Positions 34,288 to 45,002 of a DNA stretch of 64,000 nucleotides are shown piece by piece. The stretch is from Gymnorhina tibicen (taxonomy: Eukaryota > Chordata > Aves > Passeriformes > Artamidae). The position numbers were made by a program, and so were the translations under genes. Each line of letters starts with the position of its first letter. Positions within the stretch are counted from its first letter, which is position 1. Under the pieces are notes generated by a model that saw only the letters and a list, made by a program, of their open reading frames with translations, was not told the origin of the DNA and ran no database searches. The stretch spans positions 395,575 through 459,574 of the forward strand of contig VXAZ01001725.1 in assembly GCA_013399875.1 (NCBI GenBank), written 5' to 3'.

Positions 34288-37216
34288 TGTTTCTAACTCA
34301 CAGAGTGAATTTTTTTTTGCCTCTTGCACAGGTTTCATTTACATTGCTCTTTCTCAAGATTAAAAAAAGTGTTGGGAGAAAGCTGATGACTTTTTGAGGA
34401 CTTCACTGTATTACCAGCCTTCTATAATTGCATTGACTTAAATCAACTGATTTACTCCACTCTGAAACTAAGTAAGCCCTACTCAGTCTTATCACACATA
34501 TTTATCAGCATGGTTCTGTTTTGAAAAGTTACTGGCTGTAGCAATTACAGTCTTCATAATTTACGATATTATAATATAAGCTCTTTTTTGCCTGGAGCAC
34601 TAGAATTTATTTGTGTTTTCATTTACTCAACATATTTATTACTTCTGGAGGAGACTCCAGTGGTAATGCTGAAGAGTAACACATGGAATGCATGCACAGA
34701 TGAGTGGTTTTAAGGTATGTGCCACCTTCTTTGAGATCCTCTTGTGAAGCTGGCAGTTCTGAGTGGCATCCAGAAAGGATTAATTCCTTTCTTTTCCAAT
34801 TTATTCCTATTTCAGTGAACTACTACATGAATTACATGTTTTCAGCATGCTTTCTCTGTGTGTATGTAGCATTTGGACTTCTGTGGACACCCATAGGACT
34901 CTATGGCTCAAAGTCAGTGCATGCATCCAGAAATACACACCCAAGAAAATGGGGCCATGTAAGAGTATGTCTGGTATTGGTGAAGAGGCTCACTTTCTGT
35001 TTGCTGCTTTATAAACATTCTAAGGCTGAGCTTCTAGAGCTGTAAATCTTGAAAACTGAACCAGTGATTGTTGATTCATTGTTTACTGCCTCCAGACTGC
35101 TGGTCTGATCCTGTAGATGTGACCAGCGCACCTTCTTGCTTAAGCTTTCCGTGTTATGAGACCCTCACTGTCATATCTGGAACCCTTAAGCTGTTGATGC
35201 TCCATGAAATTTATCCTCTATTAGCCAACTAGACCAACATTAAGTACCAAAGAGGCAAAACAAAGGTTCTGGTCTTGCTCTGAGGAACTTAACTGCTATA
35301 AAAGTGAAAGGTTGTAACTGAGTTTAGTGAAATTGCTCCCAGAAAAGTATCTGGTTTCTGCAGGCTTGTAGTATAAGACTGTGCGTAATGTGAAACTCAT
35401 GAAAATCTACTCCCAGTTTTTAGGATCTTCTCCTTGCATGTGGGAGTACTTTCAATGTGTATGTGTGGTCCCAGGGAAAACAGCAGGATAATGGTTCTCA
35501 GGTTGAACCTCTGCTTAGAGAAGTGGGTGGGTCCCAATGCAAACAAAAGTGAATCGACACAAAAGAGTGTGGTTTCCATAGACACATAATCATAATGAAA
35601 ATCTTATGCTTACTCTGTATCTTAAATTTCAATGGAATATCAAGAGTTCTCAAAATGTGATCAATAAGGTAGCCTTAAAATATGACATCTTGAAATACAA
35701 CAGAGTGTCTTGCTTTTAAAAATGAATGGGATCAATACATTTTGTTTAGATGCGCATAGTCATGGAATTGATTAATCTTTGGTTCTGAAAGGTAAGTGAA
35801 AGTGCCTGAAATGTTTAATATAATAATACATTAAGACATTCACTATAAATGCAGTGAAGCCTATGCCCTAGAGATGCCAGGAAGGAACGTGGTTTCCATA
35901 GACAATGCTTCTTGCTCTGGATGCAGTGTCTCCTCTGCAGGTCATACATCCAGCATGAGATGTTAATGGCACTGGGTGTCTTTTTAGTGCCACTGGTTGC
36001 ATGGTACTCAAGTGTGATTTTGGCAAGGTGGTGTGTCATGGGCTCCCACAGTCGTATGTGACCTGCAGATAAACAGCAATAATTGAAGCTCAGAGTGGAA
36101 GTGCTGGCATCGTGTTTGGGCGCTAAAGCTTTACATAATTCCTTGCTTAAACTGTGGTAGCTGTGTAGGAAAGTTCTGCTAAAAATGAATATTTAAAAAA
36201 ATATCAGGCTTGACTTGATAAGTCTGCTTCAGAGGCAGTTTAACCAGCTCTGTGCCTATCAATAGAACAGTCATACGGTTTTTAGCAGTAATTTTTCTTT
36301 TCCCTTTTTTTTTTTTTTTTGCCAGTCAGCTGTTAGGAGACCCAAGGCCAACTCTGTCAGTCTCTACTGATATGGGCGTGAATACTGCACTGTAGAATAT
36401 TTCACTCATCCTACTTATGTAATGGGACAAGATGGTCCCACTTCAGAAGCAAACTTCCCTTGGCTGTAAATGTTTCTGGAACGCTTTTTGTCCTGAAGTG
36501 AGTGTTATACATTCAGTTGTAGGTGGTACAAAATGATTTGTAGCACTCTGAAGCAAAGCTGGTTAAAAACAACCAGCTAATGTTAGTAATAAAAGTGATG
36601 TCCCAGCAAGGTATGTCTCGAATATAACCTTAATAATCCTACCATTGCCTTCTAAACAGTACACTTGTTTTGAAAAATGCAATTTTGGGTGAGTCAGAGC
36701 AATTTGTGAATATAGGTTAGAGTGAATATGTTTTCCTGAAGAAACTATCATGAAAAAGAATCATGCTTCATTGTAATTACGAATCCATGCCTTATGCAAT
36801 TTGCCGTACCCATGCCAAGATCTGAGAGCTTATTTGCTAATTGCAGATAAATATGCCAGTTAATTAATTAGGAACTATACACCCTCAGTTGTATGTATCT
36901 ATCATACTGATATAATTTATAGTGATACATTTGTCTGGATAATTTATTGTCCATGGAGGGAGGTAACCCATGCTGTTTATTTAAGGCATCTAATTTAGGT
37001 GTGATTTAGCACACCAGAAGTTAAGAAATTCAGTTTCTGTGTTAGGGAAGAGGAGCAGGTACCTCTGAGGGCAATTCAAAGCAAGCATATCTGGACACAT
37101 GAATGTGCTTCTCCTGGTGAGCAGCAGCAATGAAATGAAAGAGTTTATCTTTTGAGGCAGGATGAGCACTAATCACTAAGCAGTCTCATGAGTTTCCAGA
37201 GCCTTGGATTCAATTC
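34288..37216. other. AT-rich noncoding stretch
   Basis: No gene is recognised; the opening at 34704-35045 (113 codons) has no supporting feature. Bases 36780-37020 are unusually dense in homeodomain-type cores (TTGCTAATTGCAG, GTTAATTAATTAGG) and are discussed as a possible conserved noncoding element. A run of 16 T lies at 36305-36320. Confidence 0.5.
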
Positions 37217-37221
37217 CTCCT
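37217..37221. repeat. Target-site duplication, left copy
   Basis: CTCCT lies immediately before the LTR and is repeated exactly at 38322-38326 immediately after it. Confidence 0.75.
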
Positions 37222-37408
37222 TGTCATGGTTTGGCACTGACCCAGCGCCAGGCACCCACGAGAGTCTCTCACTCACTCTCCCCTGCCACAGCTGGGCAGA
37301 GGAGAGAAAGAAGAAAAGTTAACAAAGGCTTCATGACTTGAGATATGGACTGAGAGAAAAAAACCACTTCAAGGGCAAAACAGACTTAGCTTAAAGTTAC
37401 AAAGTGAA

Positions 37409-37414
37409 TTTATT
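37409..37414 (-). terminator. LTR polyadenylation signal
   Basis: AATAAA on the minus strand, about 190 bases before the 3' end of the LTR. Confidence 0.55.
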
Positions 37415-37727
37415 GCTAACAGAATCAGAGGAGGATAATGAGAAGTACAATAAGCCCTTAAAACACCTTTTTCCCCCAGCTCCTCCCTCCTTCCCACTGA
37501 CAGCGCAGGGAGGCAGGACATGGGGGTTTTGGTCAGTTCATCACTGAGATTTCCTTCCACAGCTATGGGAGAGGAGTCCTTCCCTGTGAGGCCGTGGGGT
37601 CCCTCCCACGGGAGACAGTTCTCCATGAACTTCCCGGCGTGGGTCCGCTCTCAGGAGCAGCAGCCAAACCGCACCTGCTGCAGTGTGAGCCCCTCCCACG
37701 GGCACACAGCCCTCCCAAAACTGCTGT

Positions 37728-37953
37728 NNNNNNNNNNNNNNNNNNNNNNNNNNNNNNNNNNNNNNNNNNNNNNNNNNNNNNNNNNNNNNNNNNNNNNNNN
37801 NNNNNNNNNNNNNNNNNNNNNNNNNNNNNNNNNNNNNNNNNNNNNNNNNNNNNNNNNNNNNNNNNNNNNNNNNNNNNNNNNNNNNNNNNNNNNNNNNNNN
37901 NNNNNNNNNNNNNNNNNNNNNNNNNNNNNNNNNNNNNNNNNNNNNNNNNNNNN
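37728..37953. other. Assembly gap (226 N)
   Basis: The run of N falls inside the repetitive GC-rich middle of the LTR. The true length of this part is unknown. Open frames that appear to cross it are artefacts. Confidence 0.99.
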
Positions 37954-38138
37954 CACAGCGGCTTCACCATGGTCCTCACCACAGCCTGCAGAGGAACCTC
38001 GGCTCCGGCACCTGGAGCAGCTCCTCCCCCTCCTTCTCCACTGACCTTGGTGTCCCATGTTGTTTTCCCTCACATGTCCTCACCTCCCCCTCTTCTCTGA
38101 CTAGAAGCAGAACCCCATGAACCGTTTTGATTTTCTTC

Positions 38139-38147
38139 TTAAATATG
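38139..38147 (-). promoter_or_regulatory. LTR TATA-like box
   Basis: The minus strand reads CATATTTAAG about 175-180 bases inside the 5' end of the LTR, where a core promoter would be expected. Confidence 0.4.
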
Positions 38148-38321
38148 TCATCACAGAGGCGTTACCAACCTCTCTCTCACTGGCCCAGTTTTGACCAGCA
38201 GCATGTCCATCTTTCAGAGCCATCAGGGATTAGCTCTGCTGGACATGGTGGAAACTTTCAGGAGGTTGTCACCTCTGTGGCCCCCCTGTTACCAAAAACC
38301 AGGCTGAGCAAAACCAATACA

Positions 38322-38326
38322 CTCCT
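38322..38326. repeat. Target-site duplication, right copy
   Basis: CTCCT matches the left copy at 37217-37221 exactly. Confidence 0.75.
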
Positions 38327-38800
38327 CATCCTAGGTTTTTTTATGTGTCCATGGAGCACCTCAGCTCATTCTCTCTTTCTGCCTCCAGCTTCTACTAATG
38401 AAGTGACTGTCCTCTGCCCTACAAGGTGACAATCGTCTGTATTTTGAAAATTTGATTCTTGCTTGCTGAAGCTTGATTGTCATTTTGTACACTTCTTGGG
38501 ATAGTGTTTAGTTTATTTTCTCTCCTGTATGATTATCTGCATGCCATTGGAAAACCAGAATCATCTGTGCTTTAGGAATGACTGTAACTGGAACATAGCA
38601 GTGGTTTGGTATGTGTAAATATATCTGTATGTACATAGTTGAGCATCCAGGTATAAGCTTAAATATATAGTCCAGGACACTGCAAAGGCAAAGTGATGTA
38701 CATAGTGTCTCTGGTTTTAATACAAGGCTTTTAAGAGTTAGCAATTTATCAAGGAAGCAGGTGGGATCTTAACTTTTTTTCTTATGACATGTCTATGACC

Positions 38801-38850
38801 ATAAAAAATTTTAAATTAAAATTTAAAAAAATTAAAAATTAAATTAAATT
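38801..38850. repeat. AT-rich simple sequence
   Basis: About 50 bases almost entirely of A and T, built from AAATT and TTAAA units. Confidence 0.85.
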
Positions 38851-39150
38851 GCTGAGCTTTCGAGGAGATTCTCACTTACAAAACATTCCCCCAAACAAAA
38901 CTAAAAGTAGACAAACAGTAGGTACTTCTAAAGGAAAAGTATACACCCTGTTCTGTAACTCTGTTCAAAGTTCACCAGGAATGCTTGTGGTGTGCTTGTC
39001 AGAATATATTGCTGCCCAATGACATATAAATAAATAACAAATCATGACAATACATTTGAGAGATCTTAATAATGTTAAATAATTGATTACTAAATACATA
39101 ATTTGATGGTTTTAATTAATAATATGCTGTAGTGTGGAGTTCTGTCACAG

Positions 39151-39164
39151 TGACCCCAAGGTCA
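39151..39164. promoter_or_regulatory. Nuclear-receptor-like everted half-sites
   Basis: TGACCCCAAGGTCA contains an AGGTCA half-site and an opposed TGACCC half-site two bases apart. The right half extends to CCAAGGTCA, an NR5A/ERR-type extended half-site. This is a motif match only. Confidence 0.25.
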
Positions 39165-42100
39165 AGACCTGTAGTTTATGGACTATTAATTAGCCATTAA
39201 GTAATTCACTCATCTGACCTGCAAATCTATCAGATTGATGGATAGCAGAGACCTTTATGTTCCTAATAGGTATTCTATTTAACTTTCAAAATTTTCAAGA
39301 AAAGTTTGATCCCTGATCCCTGAGTAAAATGAAGTGAGAAGAAAGTTTAACAATTTTTTAAGGCTATTTCATCACCTTTCACTTGAAAGCAGATATTAAC
39401 TTGAAGAATGCCATTGCTGTCTTTACTGTTCTCCCAGGACTACTGACTGAAAGGTACAACAAGTACCTTAATTTTGTTCCTTTAAAAAGAGGAAATCAAA
39501 ATGATTTTTACAGATCTTTTGAATGTGTAATATCAAGCATAAATTTTAATTGCACTTCATTTACTAAGTGGTGCATTACCTCATCCTTTGGTTTTAACAA
39601 TGGATTTTCTATAAATCTTCATATGGTTAAACATGATAAACTGCTCAACATATCATGGAACATGGCAGTGCTTATTAGCACTTGAGAAGTTATCGATTGC
39701 TTATCTTGATTAATCTTTTATGGGTCTCTGTAGTATTAATTCCACAGAAAAGGCTTTGGAAGTTCTGTAGCATTAGTCTCCTCATTCATACATTCGCTTT
39801 CAATTACATGGATTTCTTTGACTGCTCTTGCTAGATTAATTATAACCTCTTTGTCACCAGATCTTGCTTTCAGTTTATCAAGAATTAGAATTTTAATGAA
39901 AAATACATATTTAAAAGCTTCTCAGAAAGAGTGGCATTAATGAGATGAGATGTTTCCTGCAATTTGGTGAAAGGAAGGAATTCTTAGCTTTCTGACATTT
40001 AAGGCGGAGAAGTGAATATCAGTTTTAGAGGCACAGTTTATGATGTATGGGTTTTGCCAGATACTCAGCTGCTTCATTTCAGATACAGCCTGGGAAGTTT
40101 CCTCTCATATTTACCTTAATGACAAAGTTTTTCTGTACCAAGTGGTGTCAGTTTTATCACAAAGCAGAGACAGACAGCTGTTTGCTCACCAGTTTTATTT
40201 CTGGGAAGGCAGGCTTCCTATGTCCCAGAGAAGTACCTGCTCTGCTCAGCTTTAGTCTATTAAATGGAAATCTTGGTATGTTTGCGTCTTCTTTCTGTTG
40301 AAGAGTGAAGATGGATTCTGTGATTCAAAATTTCACGTTGTCTTTGGTTTTAGACAATCCTAAAGTCAAAGAGCATAACATACACAAAATTTACTGATAC
40401 GTAGAAGGACTTGGTAAACAGAGATCAATCTGACAAAAACATCTTAAGAAGCTGCTTCAAACACAAGATCTGAGAACTTAATATTTCAGTTCTAATTTGA
40501 TAGGATGTCATCATTTCATGCTCAACTACTGATGAATACCTGGGCTCTGTGGCTTTGCCATCACCATCCCGGTGTATTCTTGGTCTCAGTCTCTGCTCTC
40601 CTTATACTCCTGTTTTTCATTCACTCAAACTATGCATTAAATGAACACTGGGATTCATGGAGGAGGGAAATACAAGGCTTTGTACCTGCTAAGTGTCCAG
40701 CCTGGACTGCTGTGTGGCAGCATTTTGGACTTTGCATTTGCTACCTTTTGTGCGAAGATGTGAAAGAAATTGACATTCCTCATGTATTTGTATTAGAACC
40801 TTAAAGGATTGCACAGTTATGGAGGAGTCCTAATCTGATGCCGTAAAATGGTAACAGGAGGGTGTGGAAGTTTCCAGTGATTTACAGTGGTGTTGATCCT
40901 ACTCCAATTCAGAAGAATGGAAAAGCTGTCACTGTCTGGAATGGACAGGGGTCAAACCGGTGTCACTGCGGCAGCACTTGTAATGATCTCACTTTCTTAC
41001 GGATCTAAACCATTGGCAAGAGCAACAGAGCTCTGAAGTAAACAAACAAAACCCCCATAGCAATAAAAGGCTGGCTTTATTCTAAGTTAACATCATACTG
41101 AAGGAGTAATGAGTCATCTGCCTTATTAATAATGGGCAGATTTTCAATACCAGCATGTTTTATTGTTATCAATCCCTGTTGCATGTGTAGGAGCTGGAGT
41201 ACAGCCGAAAGGAGAGGAGGAGTAGAAGGGTCCCTTGGTTGCATAGGTTAAAAGAAAAAAACAAGCAAGCAGATGAGCTCAATTCCTGTTTCTATTTAAG
41301 TTAAAATCAAAACATCTTTTGACCTTGAAAAGGCCAATATTCCACCCTGCATGAGGACTTTTCCCTTTTCTGTAACATGCTTTTATATGCAGTGCTAGTC
41401 CCAGACAGCTCTGCCATCCTCACAGATGTGCTGTGGGAGAGGCTTAACTAATCCTGGTCAAGGTCTTCACATGGCAGGTGCCATAAGAATGCAAATCATA
41501 GACAATATTGATGACTGAGAATGCATGGACATCTGTGAAGGAATTTAGACGTAAATGGTATTTAGATATTCATTGTATTCCTAGGAACATTTTGTATTAT
41601 GTGTTAGTTCTGAAAGCTGTTGTTGAGTGTTAACTATTGAATATTAACAAAGTTGCTCCATAGGCAGACCAGGTCAGTCCTCCAGAGACACTGAGCAAAC
41701 AAATGGACCTATGGTGCCTTCCTGTCCCTAGCAGTTTTGTCAGTCACACCATGAGGACAAAGATTTCACCACACACAAATCCCTTGTATTTCATGTAGTG
41801 TCAGAAAGGGCTTAAAGGCAGATATTTTATTGTGTGAGAATGTGCAGGATGGACAGATAGAAAGCAACCTGCTATGCAATTCTCAGTAAGCTGGCATAAA
41901 ATAGGATTTATACTTGGGCTGTAAACTAAATGGATACATTAACCACAAGATCCCTATAGGGAAAGGAAGTGGGCCACGACTCTAGTGTAGCCTGAGGGTC
42001 ATGGCAGCAGCTGCAGAGCAATTGTTCTTTGTGTCATGCAAAATGTTCATCTTGTCTTGTTTCCACATGGGTCTCTACAGAGGGAGAAAGATTTTATTTT

Positions 42101-44957
42101 CTAATAATATTGAGGAATTTTCAAAGTAATTTTCAAAGGACAAACACATGATGTTTCACATTAGGTTATACTGACAATGAAAAAAAAAGGGATTTGAAAG
42201 AACCCTCAAGTTTGTTTAACTTTATTTTGAAATAGTAGATCAGGGAAATGCCTTCTAAAATCAGGATGGTAATGTCATGTCTCTAAATTAGTCTCAGTAC
42301 CAAGATTATATGAAAGGAGTTCTATTTTTCAAGTTGGCTTTCTGATTTTAGCAAATTTGTTAAATAGGTAACTAAAGTGAACTGCTGCAAATATATAGCA
42401 GCAGTGGAATTTGCATGGGGAAGGGTTTAGTTTGAAATTTGGTGAGTTGGTTTAAAGTTTTACTATTTATCGCTCTGATATTTTGAGGTAAGAGCCTTCA
42501 GCTTCTACTTCAACTTAGACAAAAATATGCACGTGCAACACCAGTACATTTCTTGTGCTGGACATCACTTGTGTCTTCTCACAACCCTTTAACATCTGCA
42601 TGCTCAGAACATCTACAGCATATTCCAGCCATCCTCTATCTTATGGTGCGGGGTCCCTTTAAAATCAGTTAGGGAGGTCATGTGAAATATTTTGCACTAT
42701 TTGCTGTTTGAGTTACATGCTTTTACTCTGTTGCACTGTGTTTTTTTCTTTAATGAAAGGTGCTTTTACTTGAAAAACAATTTTTTTCTTGGGAAGCTTT
42801 TATTCTCAAAAACATGCTACACAACATCAGAAATGAACATGTTAAAAATTAATTTTCACTTACAATCTCTTCACTTAAAGGGTAACCCATAATTCTCATA
42901 ATACTCACTGGAACTTAATGTTTTCCTGTCTTCTAATGGACAGTAATTGAGAGGGATCCATCATCTAAATTATACTCTAGTGCAGAGAATCACTTAGAAA
43001 AATGGTGCTATAAACTGGAATCTCTGTGGTAAAAATCAATCCGTGGAAGCTGGTTAGTTTTAAGGAAAGATATTACCTGTCTGTTAGACTTATATGTAGC
43101 TTTATTATGTTTATATTAAATTTGCATATGGACTGTAGGTCCACCATTTTTCTAATATGAATTAAAATGATGGCCCTCATACTAAATTTTTTCTTTTGTT
43201 TCCACATGCTTCCATGGAAGTCTGTGTCCTCTTCACTGGCATAACTGGATACAGTTTGTAAGATTTCAAGGATGTCCTCACCACATTAATTACAGATTTT
43301 TTTTGCTTTCTGGATTTCAAGGAGGGACCTTTCTTATTCACACTGAGTCTGTAACGTATTGTGGGTGACTGCCTTTACTAAAAGGAAAATCCTAGGAAGT
43401 AAAACCCGAGGTAAGAGCACTGCTGCCCTTCCCTACTGCACAAGGGGATCCTCTCCAGCTTGAATTCTTCTGTTGTAGCAGAGTTTGGTCCCTTTCTAGG
43501 GAAGGATCACAAAAATGACTGTGGAAAAAGCCTGCAGGACACCTGGAGGAAGCCCCTAACTCATGGGTTGTCACATGTTTGAGAGTATATTTGTGGAAAG
43601 GGATCCTTTTTTACCAGCCCAGTCCTTAGTCCTCCTCTTAATTCCTACCCAGGGCCTGATAGCAAGGATATATGGATATCACCCTACCAACCTGCCTATT
43701 CCCCACTTCTAGTTCAATGAGAGAGACAGAGGGAGATGCATGCCCAGGGCACTGCTTCCCCAAATCCAGCTTCCAAACTCTCCTTTTCCAGATATTTGGT
43801 GCATTCCTTCCAGCTATCATCAACGTCCAAAAGCTTTGTTTCCCAAGTGGCTGAGAGCAGCCCTAGGAAATCTGTGGGAAGACCCAGGGAAAAATGCAGT
43901 GCTGAATCCCAGTCCAATAATTTAACTGGAAAATATTTATGTATTCTCTTATTAGTCTCTTGCAAACTCCAAGGGCCAGTAGGGCTAGGTGAAAATTTAG
44001 CAATATGTACTGGATGCCATATTTGAAAATTATTAAGAAATTCATCATAAAAGACAGAAATGAGTCTCCTCTGACCAGATCTGACCTTGAAATATCCTTC
44101 TCCCCTGACACATCAGTTTTTGTTTTCAGTGGCTGTGAAGCATCTTTCTCTAAGAAACTGTAGCTATTCTTTTTGCCAGTTTGTAAGCAAGACACAAAGC
44201 AATTTTAAAAGCTGTCAGCTTTTAATGACTTCCTCAGGTTAAAAAATACCCTTTGTTTTTCCAGTAACCGCTAATATTTTAAAGCACTTTAATAAAAATC
44301 TTCTGCACTTCAGGGAAAGGGCTAGTTTTATATATCTTTATTGGAAAAAAAAACCCCAACAACAAATCTGCCGAAATCCAGGAGCCTTGATATATGAGGG
44401 ATTTCCTTTTTCCTTTAAAGAAACCAGTACTACAACCTCTATTTTTGTTTTTTCTCCTCCCAGATTTAGTCAGAAGCAGCCTGATGGTGTCTGGTGCTAT
44501 TCTTCTCCTTGCCACTTATGTATGCCTGCTCACAGACTATGATATCACAGCTCATTAATCAGGCAGCAGGTTGGCTGTGAGTGAGATCAGAGCGTGGGCC
44601 AATGCCAGTGCTCCTTTCCTCTGATTCATCAGGTGATTTTTTTTTCCCCTTCTTAGCTTGGTCACAGAAGTGTATAAATAGGAACAGTATTCAATATTTT
44701 ATTCTCAGGCTAAATTTAAAGGTTTCACTCAGATCAGGTGGGTAAGATGGGCTGAGCATCTAATGTAAGATTCGTCAAGCAGATAAATGAGGTGACAGTG
44801 CTAAAATACTGTGCAGCCAGAGAGGTTTTGTTCAAGGGCATGATAGGGAGTCTATGCCAGCTTTTATGAAGAAATGTGTAAAGAAATAAGGAGTCTCCAC
44901 TTGCTTTACATTCTCATGCAGGGAGGGGACAACCTATTTTCTCTGGTTTTTGCTAGG

Positions 44958-45002
44958 GAACTACAGCAGGCAGTGAACTACAGCGGGCAGTGAACTACAG
45001 CG
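44958..45002. repeat. 17-bp tandem repeat, about 2.6 copies
   Basis: The unit GAACTACAGCRGGCAGT starts at 44958, 44975 and 44992. The copies differ at one base and the third is partial. Confidence 0.9.

Larger units (their letters stand above)
37222..38321 (-). mobile_element. Solo LTR of an endogenous retrovirus, ERVL-like
   Basis: A 1100-base element, including a 226-base gap, reads on the minus strand from TGTATTGGTTTTGCTCAGCC at its 5' end to AACCATGACA at its 3' end. It therefore has canonical TG...CA termini. It is flanked by an exact 5-bp duplication (CTCCT). A TATA-like box lies at 38139-38147 and an AATAAA at 37409-37414, both on the minus strand. The GC-rich middle has repeated phrases built on CCCACGGG and GGAGCAG, typical of an internal minisatellite in these avian LTRs. 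No gag, pol or env sequence adjoins it, so it is a solo LTR formed by recombination between two LTRs. A 5-bp duplication fits the ERVL class; I recognise the sequence style from neoavian genomes but cannot give the family name. Confidence 0.88.

Noticed and set aside
37520..38100. Four long openings of 139-174 codons on both strands
   Set aside because: They run through 226 N and only seem open because N codons are not read as stops; the flanks are LTR sequence.
40306..40326. Possible CR1 tail (GGATTCTGTGATTC)
   Set aside because: No CR1 body precedes it, so the match is too short.
40505..40804. 99-codon opening with a hydrophobic stretch like a membrane segment
   Set aside because: Hydrophobic runs arise from T-rich DNA; there is no domain or context.
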